64,000 nt of DNA from Arthrobacter pullicola (lineage in GTDB: Bacteria > Actinomycetota > Actinomycetes > Actinomycetales > Micrococcaceae): NCBI RefSeq assembly GCF_014836875.1, contig NZ_JACSQC010000001.1, forward strand, positions 124,001 to 188,000, in the 5' to 3' direction. The notes under the pieces are model-generated. The model did no database searches. It was not told the DNA's origin and worked only from the letters and a program-made list of their open reading frames with translations. The translations under genes were made by a program, and so were the position numbers. Positions 1-10,591 of this stretch are shown here, piece by piece. Position 1 is the first letter of the stretch. Every line of letters starts with the position of its first letter.

Positions 1-1385
<1,385 letters not shown>

Positions 1386-1479
1386 GAGGCACACTCCTAG
1401 CTAACGCGTAATTCGATGCTACGGCTCCACACCCCGCTTAAGGGGCGTGTTCGCCATGGGCGTGACCTCACGCGGGCTG

Positions 1480-1806
1480 TTAGCCCTGGGCTGCGCGGTA
1501 AGCCTCGATAATTTCGCTGTTGACACGGCCACGCTCGGAAACGGTGTAGCCGTTGTTTCGTGCCCATTCCCGAATCTGTGCTGCCTCATTGCTGCGCGCG
1601 GCGCCGGTGCCGCGGGGGCGCCCGGTGCGTCCGCCGGTTTTGCGGCCGGCATCCACGTAGGCCTTCAAAGCTGCGCGGAGGTTCTTCGCATTGTCAGTTG
1701 AGAGGTCAATCTCGTATTGTGACCCATCGAGTCCGAAACGGACTGTTTCATCCGCGCTTCCACCGTCGAGATCGTCGACCAGAATGATTTTTACCTTTTG
1801 CGCCAT
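1480..1806 (-). CDS. lsr2: Lsr2 family nucleoid-associated protein
   Basis: An actinobacterial H-NS analogue that bridges DNA and silences AT-rich genes. The 108 aa match the usual family length of about 110. The N-terminal dimerisation part (MAQKVKIILVDDLDGG) and the C-terminal DNA-binding part (IREWARNNGYTVSERGRV, with the AT-hook-like RGR) are both present, joined by a basic linker. The ATG at 1806 has AGGAG just upstream. It lies alone between the small membrane-protein gene and clpC, with 107 bases of its own upstream region, so a separate promoter is likely. Confidence 0.96.
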   Translation of the reverse strand: MAQKVKIILVDDLDGGSADETVRFGLDGSQYEIDLSTDNAKNLRAALKAYVDAGRKTGGRTGRPRGTGAARSNEAAQIREWARNNGYTVSERGRVNSEIIEAYRAAQG

Positions 1807-1913
1807 GTCAGGCTCCTATGCAGTCAAAGCAGCGGAATGTTTGATAATTCGAGACTACTTCGAGTATGACGCAATTGGTTATGCCGCGTCAAAGCAGAGG
1901 AGGCATTTTCAAA

Positions 1914-2105
1914 CTATTCTTTATTGGCCGGTCCGGAGTCATCGTTTACTGTCCCCGGATCATCGTTAGTCTTCTGGTCGGCCTCGAGTTCAGCTTCAGC
2001 AAGCGCTTTTCGCTCGGAACGATCAGCGTTCAACAGCGCCTTCATTGCGAAAAAGAAGAGAGCTGCGACACAAATGGAAGGCAGCAGAACTTCCACATAT
2101 TCCAT
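1914..2105 (-). CDS. small single-pass membrane protein, function unknown
   Basis: This 63-residue ORF begins three bases after the lysS stop, so it is probably translationally coupled to lysS. Residues about 6-24 (LLPSICVAALFFFAMKALL) form one membrane segment. An acidic cytoplasmic tail with an Ala/Glu-rich helix and a disordered end follows. I do not recognise a family. The position downstream of lysS, a hydrophobic-then-charged layout and an ATG start support a real gene. The tail is less GC-rich than its neighbours. Confidence 0.6.
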   Translation of the reverse strand: MEYVEVLLPSICVAALFFFAMKALLNADRSERKALAEAELEADQKTNDDPGTVNDDSGPANKE

Positions 2106-2108
2106 GAT

Positions 2109-3611
2109 CTAACCCATTTCCGGCTTTAGGAGGGGGAACAGAATTGTTTCCCTGATTCCAACGTTCGTGAAAAGCATGACCAGTCGGTCGATGCCCAGGC
2201 CGATGCCGCCCATTGGCGGCGCACCGTACTCCAGGGCACGCAGGAAGTCCTCATCGAGCGACATGGCTTCCTCGTCTCCCGCAGCACCGCGGCGTGACTG
2301 TTCGGTCAGCCGTTCGCGCTGAATCACCGGGTCGATCAGCTCGGAGAACGCGGTGCCCCGCTCCATTCCGCCGATAATCAGGTCCCAGGCCTCGATCAGG
2401 CGGGGATCGTTGCGGTTCGGGCGGGCCAGGGGCTGGGCCGAGGGCGGGTAGTCGTAGACGAAGGTGGGCTGCAGCAGGGTCGGCTCGACGATTTCCCCGA
2501 ACAGTTCGACAACGAGCTTCTCGGCGTCCCACTTCGGGTCCACCTTCACGCCCTTTTCGGCGGCAATCCGGCGCAGGGTTTCAGCGTCCGTTTCCGGCGT
2601 GATCTCGGTTCCAACGGCTTCGGACAGGCCCGGGTAGACCGCCAGCCAGCGCCATTCCCCGTCGAGGTCAATGGTTCCGGCTTCGGTTTCGATCTGCCGG
2701 GTGCCCACGGCGTCGGCCGCGTTGAGGATGATCTCCTTGATCCTCTCGGCCATAACAAACTGGTCGGCGTAGGCCTCGTAGCACTCCAGAGTGGTGAACT
2801 CGGGGCTGTGCGTGGAGTCCACACCTTCATTGCGGAAGATGCGGCCAAGTTCGTAGACCCGCTCAATCCCGCCGACGACCGCGCGCTTGAGGAACAGCTC
2901 GGTGGCGATGCGCAGGGTCATCGGCTGGTCGAAGGCGTTCAGGTGGGTCTCGAACGGCCGGGCGGCGGCGCCGCCGTGGATCAGCTGCAGCATCGGGGTT
3001 TCGACTTCGACGTAGCCGTGATCGTGCAGGGTGTCGCGGACTGCGCGGATGATCGATGCCCGCTTGTAGACCATCTCCCGTGCTTCGTCACGGACCATCA
3101 GGTCCACGTACCGCTGGCGGACCCGGGTTTCCTCATTCAGGCCGGCGTGCAGGACGGGCAGCGGACGCAGGGCCTTGGACGCCATGGACCAGGATTCGGC
3201 CATAACGGAGAGTTCTCCGCGGCGGGAGGAGATCACTTCGCCGCGGATAAAGACGTGGTCCCCCAGGTCAACCAGCGCCTTCCAGTCAGCGAGGGCTTCC
3301 TCACCAACCGAGGCCAGGGACAGCATGGCCTGCAGGCGGGTACCGTTCCCCTCCTGCAGGGTGGCGAAGCACAGCTTGCCCGTATTGCGGATGAAGATCA
3401 CCCGGCCGCTGACGCCCACTGTCTCGCCCGAGGCCTCATCGGCCTGCAGGTGTCCGTATTTTTCCCGGACCTCCCGCAGGGAGTGCGTGCGCTCCACGCC
3501 TACGGGGTAGGCTTCCTCGCCGCGTTCAAGCAGCTTGGCGCGCTTTTCTGCGCGGATGCGCATCTGCTCGGAGGAATCGGCTGCTTCGGGAACGGGGCTA
3601 GAGGTGGTCAC
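2109..3611 (-). CDS. lysS: lysine--tRNA ligase (class II)
   Basis: Charges tRNA-Lys in the cytoplasm. At 500 aa it has an N-terminal OB-fold anticodon-binding domain (about residues 60-170) and a class II core. Motif 2 contains GRIFRNEG near residue 257 and motif 3 contains GIGLGIDRLVM near 472. The version with GGMERGTAFSELIDP differs from the E. coli GGREIANGFSELND type and is the form I associate with actinobacteria. It has no fused membrane domain, so it is not a mycobacterial LysX. GTG start at 3611. It lies 61 bases downstream of panC on the same strand. Confidence 0.95.
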   Translation of the reverse strand: MTTSSPVPEAADSSEQMRIRAEKRAKLLERGEEAYPVGVERTHSLREVREKYGHLQADEASGETVGVSGRVIFIRNTGKLCFATLQEGNGTRLQAMLSLASVGEEALADWKALVDLGDHVFIRGEVISSRRGELSVMAESWSMASKALRPLPVLHAGLNEETRVRQRYVDLMVRDEAREMVYKRASIIRAVRDTLHDHGYVEVETPMLQLIHGGAAARPFETHLNAFDQPMTLRIATELFLKRAVVGGIERVYELGRIFRNEGVDSTHSPEFTTLECYEAYADQFVMAERIKEIILNAADAVGTRQIETEAGTIDLDGEWRWLAVYPGLSEAVGTEITPETDAETLRRIAAEKGVKVDPKWDAEKLVVELFGEIVEPTLLQPTFVYDYPPSAQPLARPNRNDPRLIEAWDLIIGGMERGTAFSELIDPVIQRERLTEQSRRGAAGDEEAMSLDEDFLRALEYGAPPMGGIGLGIDRLVMLFTNVGIRETILFPLLKPEMG

Positions 3612-3672
3612 GGTTCTTAAGTCTACCCAGCCGGGCGGCGGGTCCTGGACGGTACTGCCCGGGAAGGCCTAT

Positions 3673-4563
3673 TCAGGCCTGCAGTTCCATGTTGTCGATC
3701 AGCCGGATTCCCCCAACGCGGGCCGCTGCGAGGGCCAGTGCAGGACCGGTCAGCGTATCTTCCGGGCCGGCCGGAACAGGGTCCAGGGTGAGCGGGTCCA
3801 CAACCTGCAGGTAGTCCAGTTCCACACCGGCCTGCGCCGTGATGAGTCCGACGGCGGCGGGGAGGTCCAGCGGACGGCCGGCCTCGGCACGGTCCCGCAG
3901 CTGGCGCAGGGCCGCGGAGAGCACCAGGGCATTCAGGCGGTCTTCCGGGCTGAGGAAGACGTTGCGGCTGGACTCCGCCAGGCCGTCCGCTGCCCGGACG
4001 ATGGGCACGGGGCGGATCTGCACGGGGAAGTTGAGGTCGGCGACCATGCGGCGGATCAGTGCCACCTGCTGGGCGTCTTTCTGCCCGAAGTAGGCCCGGT
4101 ATTCCGCGGGCACGGCCGGCTGGGCACAGTGCAGCAGTTTTGCGACGACGGTCAGGACGCCGTCGAAATGTCTAGGCCGGGAGGCTCCCTCAAAGCGGGT
4201 CCCCAGGCTGCCGGAACTGACCCGGACCAGCGGAAGGCCGCCGGGATACATGGTTTCCTCAGTGGGTGCGAACACCACGTCCACGCCCGCCGCCCCGAGC
4301 AGGTCAAGGTCCGCCTCCAGGGTACGGGGATAGCGCGCGAGGTCAGCGGGGTCGTCAAACTGGAGCGGGTTGACGAAAATACTGGCCACCACGACGTCGT
4401 TCTCCGCGCGGGCGGCCTGCGCCAGCGCAGCATGGCCCTGGTGGAGGGCTCCCATCGTGGGGACGAGTCCAAGCGTGGGACGGTCCTTGCCGGCCGCCTC
4501 AAGGAGTTCGGCTATTGCGTTGCTGAGTTCTGCGGGGGTTGCTGCCAACCGGGGGTGGGTCAC
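3673..4563 (-). CDS. panC: pantoate--beta-alanine ligase (pantothenate synthetase)
   Basis: ATP-dependent condensation of pantoate with beta-alanine, the last step of pantothenate synthesis. The 296 aa match the family. The nucleotide-binding stretch [15 protein letters not shown] carries the HxGH signature near residue 40, and [12 protein letters not shown] supplies the KMSKS-like loop. It starts with GTG at 4563, which overlaps the stop of the upstream DUF2520 gene by four bases (GTGA), so translation is coupled. No panB or panD is seen in the window. Confidence 0.95.
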   Translation of the reverse strand: MTHPRLAATPAELSNAIAELLEAAGKDRPTLGLVPTMGALHQGHAALAQAARAENDVVVASIFVNPLQFDDPADLARYPRTLEADLDLLGAAGVDVVFAPTEETMYPGGLPLVRVSSGSLGTRFEGASRPRHFDGVLTVVAKLLHCAQPAVPAEYRAYFGQKDAQQVALIRRMVADLNFPVQIRPVPIVRAADGLAESSRNVFLSPEDRLNALVLSAALRQLRDRAEAGRPLDLPAAVGLITAQAGVELDYLQVVDPLTLDPVPAGPEDTLTGPALALAAARVGGIRLIDNMELQA

Positions 4564-5468
4564 CGGGGTCCTTCGGGTTCGGAATTCAATACTTCAATAA
4601 TGGCCTCTCCCTGGGCCTCGCTGAGCAGCCCGCGGGCAACCGCCCGCCGGGCCGTTGCCTCGGAGAGCGCCCGGTAGGCTGCGGCCAGGTCCGGAGAGGC
4701 TCCCTCGCTCAGCGCCTGGGTGTGTGCCTGGACCGTGCCGGTATCCCCCCGGGCCACGGGGCCGGTCAGGGCATGCTCCCCGGAGGCGAGTGCATTCTCC
4801 AGCGAAGCGCGCATCAGCGGTCCCAGCAGGCGGGCGGGCTGTTCCACACCCAGGCTGCGCAGCAGTTCGGAGGACTGTGCGGCGATGGTCACCAGGTGAT
4901 TCGAGGCGTGGGCCAGGGCAGCGTGATAGGGCACCCGGTCCGCTTCGTCGATGACAACGGGTTCGGCACCCATCTCCACGACCAGTGCCTGGGCAATGGG
5001 CAGCACGGCCGTGGGGGCGGTGACGCCGAAGGTGCAGTCGGCCAGCCGGGTCAGGTCCAGGCTCATGCCCGTGAACGTCATGGCGGGGTGCAGTGCCAGC
5101 GGAATCGCGCCGGCCCGGCGGGCCGGTTCCAGTACCTCGGTGCCAAACCGGCCGGAGGTGTGGGCCACCAGCTGCCCGGCCTGCCAGGCACCGGTGGCCG
5201 CGAGGCCGGAGACCAGAGTCGGCAGGGCGTCGTCGGGCACTGCCAGGAGCACCAGTTCCGAACGCTCCACAATGTCCGGGATTTCCAGGATCGGCACGCC
5301 GGGGAGCAGGTTCTCGGCCCGTTCCCGGCTGGCCTCTGACACGGCAGAGACGCCGACGACGGCGTGTTCGGCGGCGCGCAGTGCGGCGCCCAGGACGGCG
5401 CCCACTTTGCCGGCACCGATGATGCCGATTCCGAGCCGGCCCCGCCGGCGCTGATCAGCGGTGTTCAT
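4560..5468 (-). CDS. Rossmann-fold dehydrogenase-like protein with DUF2520 domain
   Basis: Probable NAD(P)-dependent oxidoreductase of about 302 aa. The N-terminal Rossmann nucleotide-binding motif [18 protein letters not shown] occupies residues about 11-28. The C-terminal helical part contains [10 protein letters not shown] and the DUF2520-type core. The family is related to ketopantoate reductase and other 6-phosphogluconate-dehydrogenase-like enzymes. Its four-base overlap with panC suggests a role in pantothenate synthesis, but that is inference. I chose the ATG at 5468, which overlaps the end of the upstream PH gene by 14 bases. Longer in-frame starts would run far back into that gene. 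Confidence 0.85.
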   Translation of the reverse strand: MNTADQRRRGRLGIGIIGAGKVGAVLGAALRAAEHAVVGVSAVSEASRERAENLLPGVPILEIPDIVERSELVLLAVPDDALPTLVSGLAATGAWQAGQLVAHTSGRFGTEVLEPARRAGAIPLALHPAMTFTGMSLDLTRLADCTFGVTAPTAVLPIAQALVVEMGAEPVVIDEADRVPYHAALAHASNHLVTIAAQSSELLRSLGVEQPARLLGPLMRASLENALASGEHALTGPVARGDTGTVQAHTQALSEGASPDLAAAYRALSEATARRAVARGLLSEAQGEAIIEVLNSEPEGPR

Positions 5469-7137
5469 TCCAGTTCTCCTCAGTCGGGGTGGCGGCAGGG
5501 CCGGCATGCGGCGGCCCGCCCGGCGGTGCCTCAGACGGCAAGGCCGTTCCGGGCGCCCGTTCTTCAGGCGCAGCTTCCGCGGGCGCTGCTTCGGCAGATG
5601 CTGCTCTTTCGGGCAGCCCGGCGGATGCCTCGGCCGCAGGCGCCGGGCCGGTGGCCGTTTCGCGGTGCAGCCAGCGCTCGGTCCGGTCCCGCCGGCGGGC
5701 ATCGCGGGCCCGCAGGGACTGCTCGTCGAACAGCTGCAGCGCCGCTGCCGCGTCGATCTGGCGGATGCGCGGAGCGACGGGCCCGGGTGTGGAGTGCAGC
5801 CGCAGGTCCGCAATCCTCAGTTTCCGGGCCAGCGGGCCCTGCTCCAGTGCCATGGACTGGATGCGTTCGTGCGGGACGACGGCGAGGCTCCGCCAGAGGC
5901 GACCGGACCGGCTCAGCAGCGCGGTCTGCGTCACCGCAAATCCGCTGCGGCGCCACTGCAGTGGCGCCACCCAGCGGGCGCGGCGCGGCGAATTGGTAAA
6001 GCCGTGGGCTTCGCCGCTGCCGGCCATCCCCGCAGCAAAGAGCCCATAGGGATCGTCGGAGCCCGGATTCGGCAGGACGATGGCGAGGATCTGCATGGTT
6101 TCTTCCAGCGTTCCGGCGGGAAGCAGCCGGGTGCGGGCAGCGCCCTCGGAGGTGGCGCCGGTGCCGTAGCCGGCCACGTTCACGGAGACGCGGTACCAGC
6201 CGGTGAGCCGCCACAGCAGCGGTTGGGACACGGCGACCGCCTGGATGCGCCCGGGCGGTACGGTCTGGGTTCGGGTGTCCAGCAGGCCATAGCGGACCCG
6301 GATCCCGTCCCGGGACACGGCGGCACGGAAGTTCCAGGCGCTGTTGATGGCCGACCAGTAACCGCCGGCAACCCCCAGAAGCACCGGGATGATCACGGCA
6401 AGGGAGATCCCCTCCCGGGTGACGGCGGCAAGGACCACCACAAAGGCTGTGCCCAGGAGCAGGAAAACGGTGTTGCCGGAGAGCAGTGCGGCGCCCAGCA
6501 CCCGTCCGGGGGCCAGGGCGAGGATCGGATACTCCGGTGCTTCAGACGCCGGAGCCCGCCCGGCACCGTGGTTGCCGGTGCCGGCCTCGGGTTCGGCTCC
6601 GGAGGCGCGGTCCAGGATCGTGGCACGCAGCGACCGGGCGTCGTCGAGGCGCAGGAAGGCCAGGCGGACGGCGGATTCTCCGGCGTCGGCCACTTCGAAG
6701 CGCAGTTCGGCCAGGCCAAAGAGCCGGGCGAGCAGCGGCTGGACAATGTCGATTGCCTGGACCCGGTCCAGGCGGGCCTGCCGGTGCTGGCGGAAGAGGA
6801 TACCTGAGCGGACGCGGACGTGGTCCGCGGTGACCTGATAGCGGGTAAACCACCAGGACAGGAAGAAAATCCCGGCAACAACCAGCAGAACGGCCAGCAG
6901 TCCAAGCACTGCCCAGAGCACGGGCGTTCCGTCGGGCAGCGGCCCGCCGCCCTCGTTCCGGAACATCGCCTCGACCCGGTCGCGGCCTACGAAGTACGCG
7001 ATCGCGGCCAGGGCAATCCAGCCCCGGACCAGCGGGGAGACGGGATGAACCCGTTTCCAATCCGGCTCGGCGGCTGGGACAGGTTCCGGGTTTTCCGGGA
7101 GTTCCTGGTTTTCCCGGTCCCCGGACGCGGCTGTCAC
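5455..7137 (-). CDS. PH domain-containing membrane protein (YdbT-like)
   Basis: A 560-aa membrane protein with repeated bacterial PH (bPH2) domains. Hydrophobic pairs occur at about residues 38-50 and 73-95 and again in the middle (GNTVFLLLGTAFVVVLAAV and ISLAVIIPVLLGVAGG). bPH2 cores follow them, for example VRSGILFRQHRQARLDRVQ and VRYGLLDTRTQTVPPGRIQ. The C-terminal 80 residues are Ala/Glu/Pro-rich and probably disordered. The GTG start overlaps the stop of the next upstream PH gene (GTGA). Pairing with a smaller PH protein matches the YdbS/YdbT arrangement of Firmicutes. Molecular role unknown. Confidence 0.85.
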   Translation of the reverse strand: MTAASGDRENQELPENPEPVPAAEPDWKRVHPVSPLVRGWIALAAIAYFVGRDRVEAMFRNEGGGPLPDGTPVLWAVLGLLAVLLVVAGIFFLSWWFTRYQVTADHVRVRSGILFRQHRQARLDRVQAIDIVQPLLARLFGLAELRFEVADAGESAVRLAFLRLDDARSLRATILDRASGAEPEAGTGNHGAGRAPASEAPEYPILALAPGRVLGAALLSGNTVFLLLGTAFVVVLAAVTREGISLAVIIPVLLGVAGGYWSAINSAWNFRAAVSRDGIRVRYGLLDTRTQTVPPGRIQAVAVSQPLLWRLTGWYRVSVNVAGYGTGATSEGAARTRLLPAGTLEETMQILAIVLPNPGSDDPYGLFAAGMAGSGEAHGFTNSPRRARWVAPLQWRRSGFAVTQTALLSRSGRLWRSLAVVPHERIQSMALEQGPLARKLRIADLRLHSTPGPVAPRIRQIDAAAALQLFDEQSLRARDARRRDRTERWLHRETATGPAPAAEASAGLPERAASAEAAPAEAAPEERAPGTALPSEAPPGGPPHAGPAATPTEENWNEHR

Positions 7138-7646
7138 AGTCCCGCCAGCTGCGCCTCGCCGCGCGCAGACAGGTGTTCACGCAGGCGTTCACCCTCCGGG
7201 GCCGGGAGGCCGGGGATGGTGGCGTTGGTTCCCGGGGCGGCGGTGTGGAGCTTCAGCGTGCACAGACCAAACGTGCGCTCCAGCGGGCCGACGGCGACGT
7301 CGACGTACTGCATCCGCCCGTAGGGCACCACCAGGGTGCGCTGGAAGAAGATACCGCTGCGCAGCAGCAGGTCCTCATTCCGTTCGGCATAGCCGATGGC
7401 GCGGACCTGACGCGGCAGCAGGATTCCGCGCCAGATGAAAATAACCAGGAACAGTGCGGGAAGCCCCCAGGCGATCCAGGCGGGGAAGCCGCCCCAGATG
7501 TCGAGGGAGCGGAGCACCAGCGGCACTGAAACCACTGCCAGGGTGATGACTGCCTCCACGGCCAGGGAAAGCACCCGCAGCGTCAGGTACCGCGGGGAGA
7601 CCCGCTGCCAGTCCACGCCCTGTGAATCGATGGCTTGGCTACGCAT
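7134..7646 (-). CDS. PH domain-containing membrane protein (YdbS-like)
   Basis: A 170-aa partner of the larger PH protein. Two membrane segments lie at about residues 20-40 and 48-70, followed by one bPH2 domain containing LLRSGIFFQRTLVVPYGRMQYVDV-type sequence. The ATG at 7646 has a strong GGAGGAG ribosome-binding site, which decides the start over longer in-frame options. The gene overlaps the DUF3180 gene by eight bases and the downstream PH gene by four. A direct biochemical function is not known for this family. Confidence 0.86.
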   Translation of the reverse strand: MRSQAIDSQGVDWQRVSPRYLTLRVLSLAVEAVITLAVVSVPLVLRSLDIWGGFPAWIAWGLPALFLVIFIWRGILLPRQVRAIGYAERNEDLLLRSGIFFQRTLVVPYGRMQYVDVAVGPLERTFGLCTLKLHTAAPGTNATIPGLPAPEGERLREHLSARGEAQLAGL

Positions 7647-8130
7647 ATTCTCCTCCGTCGTCTGGCATGTTGTTCTCGCCGCTGTTCTTATCCTCGGGAG
7701 GCAGTTTGCAGAACCGTTCCACGAGCAGGCCGGTGGCAATCATGATGATGCCGCCGGCTGACATGGCAAGCGAGGCCCAGGTCGGTGCGTGGTTGGGACG
7801 CATTTCCCAGAGGCCCACCTGGTCCAGGAAGATGCCGCCGTGCCAGCCGAGCAGGAGGGCGCCGGCATAGGCGGTTGCCTGCGCCAGGACCAGGGTCCGG
7901 GCAGCAGCGATCGGATCCAGCTGCTTCTCGCGGTTGCCGTCCCGCCAGCGGCGGACCCGGAGGCCAAGGAAAAGGGTGAAACCCACAATGAACGCCAGGG
8001 TGAGGAGGGCTGTGAGGTTCAGGACCGGCGCCGGGTAGCCGTTGCGGGTAGCCCAGGCGTTCACCAGCCAGCCGGCGATCCCAAAGACCACGGCGGTGAC
8101 AGCAAGCCAGCGGTACCGGATGGTCCTCAC
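7639..8130 (-). CDS. DUF3180 membrane protein
   Basis: A 163-aa integral membrane protein with four hydrophobic segments (about residues 9-27, 34-56, 82-102 and 118-140). Family DUF3180 is known to me from the actinobacterial folate clusters, always next to folK. The GTG at 8130 is chosen because a GGGGGAG ribosome-binding site lies nine bases upstream inside the end of folK and seven bases separate it from the folK stop. The C-terminus is acidic. The function is unknown; a membrane role linked to folate synthesis is only a contextual guess. Confidence 0.8.
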   Translation of the reverse strand: MRTIRYRWLAVTAVVFGIAGWLVNAWATRNGYPAPVLNLTALLTLAFIVGFTLFLGLRVRRWRDGNREKQLDPIAAARTLVLAQATAYAGALLLGWHGGIFLDQVGLWEMRPNHAPTWASLAMSAGGIIMIATGLLVERFCKLPPEDKNSGENNMPDDGGEYA

Positions 8131-8137
8131 GCGGAAT

Positions 8138-8635
8138 TCACTCCCCCTCGAAGCGTTCAAGCCCGGGCAGGTCAGCGGCCCGGGCAGCCAATTCTGCCAC
8201 CGGGACACCTTCCAGCACGGCGTCCGGATCCATCCAGGCCCAGGGCTGCAGCACAAAAGCCCGCTGCGCGGCGCGCGGGTGCGGGATGGTGAGCTCCGGA
8301 TCCTCAACGTGTTCCGTGCCGTAGGTGATGATGTCGACGTCGAGCGTACGCGGCCCCCAGCGCACTTCGCGTTTGCGGTGGTGCTGGTTTTCGACGTCGT
8401 GGCAGTGCGCCAGCAGGGCATGCGGGTCCAGCGTGGTGTCGAAGGCAGCCACCAGATTCAGGTAGTCGGGCTGCTCCGGCCCGCCGACGGGACGGGTCCG
8501 CGCCACCGGGGAGACATCCACAAGGGTCATCTGCGGGTGGCGGGCCAGGGCCGCGACGGCGTCAGAGAGTGTGCTGCGGGACTCGCCGAGATTGCTTCCC
8601 AGGGCCAGGATGGTGCGCACTCCCGGGGTGCTCAT
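8138..8635 (-). CDS. folK: 2-amino-4-hydroxy-6-hydroxymethyldihydropteridine diphosphokinase
   Basis: Transfers pyrophosphate from ATP to 6-hydroxymethyl-dihydropterin in folate synthesis. At 165 aa it begins with the family signature ILALGSNLGES. The catalytic region WGPRTLDVDIITYG carries the metal-binding DxD, and IPHPRAAQRAFVLQPW is the conserved C-terminal loop. The ATG overlaps the folB stop by four bases (ATGA). It is followed by DUF3180. Confidence 0.95.
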   Translation of the reverse strand: MSTPGVRTILALGSNLGESRSTLSDAVAALARHPQMTLVDVSPVARTRPVGGPEQPDYLNLVAAFDTTLDPHALLAHCHDVENQHHRKREVRWGPRTLDVDIITYGTEHVEDPELTIPHPRAAQRAFVLQPWAWMDPDAVLEGVPVAELAARAADLPGLERFEGE

Positions 8636-9024
8636 GCCCGCTCCCGGTGGATCAGGATCTCGACGTCGCCGAACGGGACGGTGATGGGCGCCTGCGGCTT
8701 GTGCACCGTGACGTCCACGGCCTCAATCACCGGGAAGGCGCCGAGGACGTGGGCGGCAATGCGCTCAGCGAGGGTTTCGATCAGGTTCACCGGATCGCCT
8801 TCGATGATTCCGCAAACCTGTTCCGCCAGCTCACCGTAGTGGGCTGTCAGGGTGAGATCGTCGGCGGCGGCGGCCGGACGGAGGTCCGTGTAGAGCACCA
8901 GGTCGACGACGAACCGCTGGCCCTCACGCCTCTCGTGGTCGAAGACGCCGTGGTAGCCGGTGGCACTGAGCCCGCTGAGCCGGATCCGGTCCCGGAGGGC
9001 TGGCGGGCCGACTGGAGGTGTCAC
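8632..9024 (-). CDS. folB: dihydroneopterin aldolase
   Basis: Converts dihydroneopterin to 6-hydroxymethyl-dihydropterin plus glycolaldehyde. A short 130-aa T-fold enzyme with the typical start (DRIRLSGLSATGYHGVFDHE), a catalytic Tyr/Glu-type region, and VNLIETLAERIAAHVL in the second half. GTG start at 9024, four bases after the folP stop, so it is coupled in the fol operon. The last residues overlap folK. Confidence 0.94.
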   Translation of the reverse strand: MTPPVGPPALRDRIRLSGLSATGYHGVFDHERREGQRFVVDLVLYTDLRPAAAADDLTLTAHYGELAEQVCGIIEGDPVNLIETLAERIAAHVLGAFPVIEAVDVTVHKPQAPITVPFGDVEILIHRERA

Positions 9025-9028
9025 TGCC

Positions 9029-9934
9029 CTAGCCCTGCCAGGCAGCGACGACTTTGACGGCGTCGGCGTTGGCAGCGACGTCGTGCACCCGCACGCCCCA
9101 GACGCCCTGGCTCGCGGCCAGGACCGAGGTGGCCAGGGTGGCGTTGTCCCGCTCCGCCGGCGGCGCCGCCTTGCCGGCAGTGGTGAGCAGGGAGCCCAGG
9201 AACCGCTTGCGGGAGGCGCCGATAAGGACGCGGTGGCCCAGCACGGTCAGACGGTCGATGTTGCGCAGCAGCGCCCAGTCATGCTCGGCGTTCTTCGCGA
9301 AGCCGAGTCCCGGGTCAAGGATGATCTGCTCCGGAGTTACTCCGGCCTCGTAGAAACGGTCCCGCAGCGACGTCAGTTCGGAAATAACGTCCTCAACCAC
9401 GTCGTCGTACTCGGCCTTCGGATCCTGGCTGCGGACGCTGCCGCGGCTGTGCATCAGGATGTAGGGCACCTTGGTCCGGGCAATCAGTTCCGGCATTCCG
9501 GGATCCAGTTTCACGCCGGAGACGTCGTTAATGATCCCGGCACCGGCCTCGATGGCTTTTTCCGCGGTCGAGGCGTTCATTGTGTCCACGCTGACCAGTG
9601 CTCCGGCTCTCACCAGGGCCTGGACCACCGGCAGGATCCGCTGCTGCTCTTCCTCGGGGGAAATCCGTTCGGCGTCGGGCCGCGTGGACTCGCCGCCGAC
9701 GTCGATGATGTCCGCGCCGTCGTAGTGCATCTTGAGTCCGGCGCGGATGGCGGCGTCCGTGGCGGCGTGTTCGCCGCCGTCGCTGAAGGAATCCGGAGTG
9801 ACGTTAAGGATGCCCATGACCAGCGCGCGTCCGGTGGGCAGGTCCTCGAACCGGCGCGGTTTCACGCCGGGACGAATCACTGGCAGCGGGTTGGTGGCCG
9901 GCCCGGTTCCGGGGGTGGCGGCGAGGGAATCCAT
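9029..9934 (-). CDS. folP: dihydropteroate synthase
   Basis: Condenses hydroxymethyl-dihydropterin pyrophosphate with p-aminobenzoate; the target of sulfonamides. The 301-aa TIM barrel shows GILNVTPDSFSDGG near residue 40, VDTMNASTAEKAIEAGAGII in the middle and the substrate-binding GASRKRFLG near 240. It is preceded by folE with a ten-base gap. The N-terminal 30 residues are Pro/Thr-rich, longer than in E. coli, and probably disordered. Confidence 0.95.
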   Translation of the reverse strand: MDSLAATPGTGPATNPLPVIRPGVKPRRFEDLPTGRALVMGILNVTPDSFSDGGEHAATDAAIRAGLKMHYDGADIIDVGGESTRPDAERISPEEEQQRILPVVQALVRAGALVSVDTMNASTAEKAIEAGAGIINDVSGVKLDPGMPELIARTKVPYILMHSRGSVRSQDPKAEYDDVVEDVISELTSLRDRFYEAGVTPEQIILDPGLGFAKNAEHDWALLRNIDRLTVLGHRVLIGASRKRFLGSLLTTAGKAAPPAERDNATLATSVLAASQGVWGVRVHDVAANADAVKVVAAWQG

Positions 9935-9944
9935 TCGTAGCGTC

Positions 9945-10562
9945 CTATCGTCCGAGAATCAGGCTCATTGCTTCAGCACGCGTGGCTGTCTCGCGCAGCT
10001 GGCCGCGCACGGCCGAGGTTACCGTTTTGGCCCCGGGCTTCCGCACGCCGCGCATGGACATGCACAAATGTTCACATTCGATGACCACGATGGCACCCAC
10101 CGGCTGCAGGTTGGACATCAGTGCATCGACGATCTGGGTGGTGAGCCGTTCCTGGACCTGGGGGCGCCGGGCGTAGACATCCACCAGCCGGGCCAGCTTG
10201 CTCAGCCCGGTCACCTTCCCGTCGTGGGAAGGGATGTACCCGATGTGGGCGGACCCGTGGAAGGGGACCAGATGGTGTTCACAGGTGGAGTAGAACGGGA
10301 TGTCCTTGACCAGCACCATTTCCTCATGGTCGAGGTCAAAGGTGGTGGCCAGCAGATCAGAGGGGCTCTGGTGCAGCCCGGCGAAGATCTCCGCGTAGGA
10401 CTTGGCTACGCGGGCGGGGGTCTTCAGCAGGCCGTCCCGGTCCGGGTCCTCCCCGATCGCGAGGAGGATTTCACGTATTGCCCGCTCGATCCGGGGCTGG
10501 TCGACCGGAGAAGCCGTATCGGTCAGCTCGGCCAAGATTAGTTCGTCGTCGAAATCGGTCAC
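9945..10562 (-). CDS. folE: GTP cyclohydrolase I
   Basis: First step of folate synthesis, GTP to dihydroneopterin triphosphate. At 205 aa it matches the FolE1 family. Zinc-binding residues are visible in [12 protein letters not shown] (Cys, His) and [13 protein letters not shown] (second Cys). QVQERLT and the C-terminal basic tail are typical. GTG start at 10562. It heads the fol cluster, 74 bases downstream of ftsH, a linkage conserved in actinobacteria. Confidence 0.96.
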   Translation of the reverse strand: MTDFDDELILAELTDTASPVDQPRIERAIREILLAIGEDPDRDGLLKTPARVAKSYAEIFAGLHQSPSDLLATTFDLDHEEMVLVKDIPFYSTCEHHLVPFHGSAHIGYIPSHDGKVTGLSKLARLVDVYARRPQVQERLTTQIVDALMSNLQPVGAIVVIECEHLCMSMRGVRKPGAKTVTSAVRGQLRETATRAEAMSLILGR

Positions 10563-10591
10563 TGCTTGATCCTACCGTGGACGCCGAAGCG

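Noticed and set aside
1434-1446. CGCTTAAGGGGCG upstream of clpC as a ClgR box.
   Set aside because: It has 13 rather than 11 bases between the expected half-sites and does not match the consensus.
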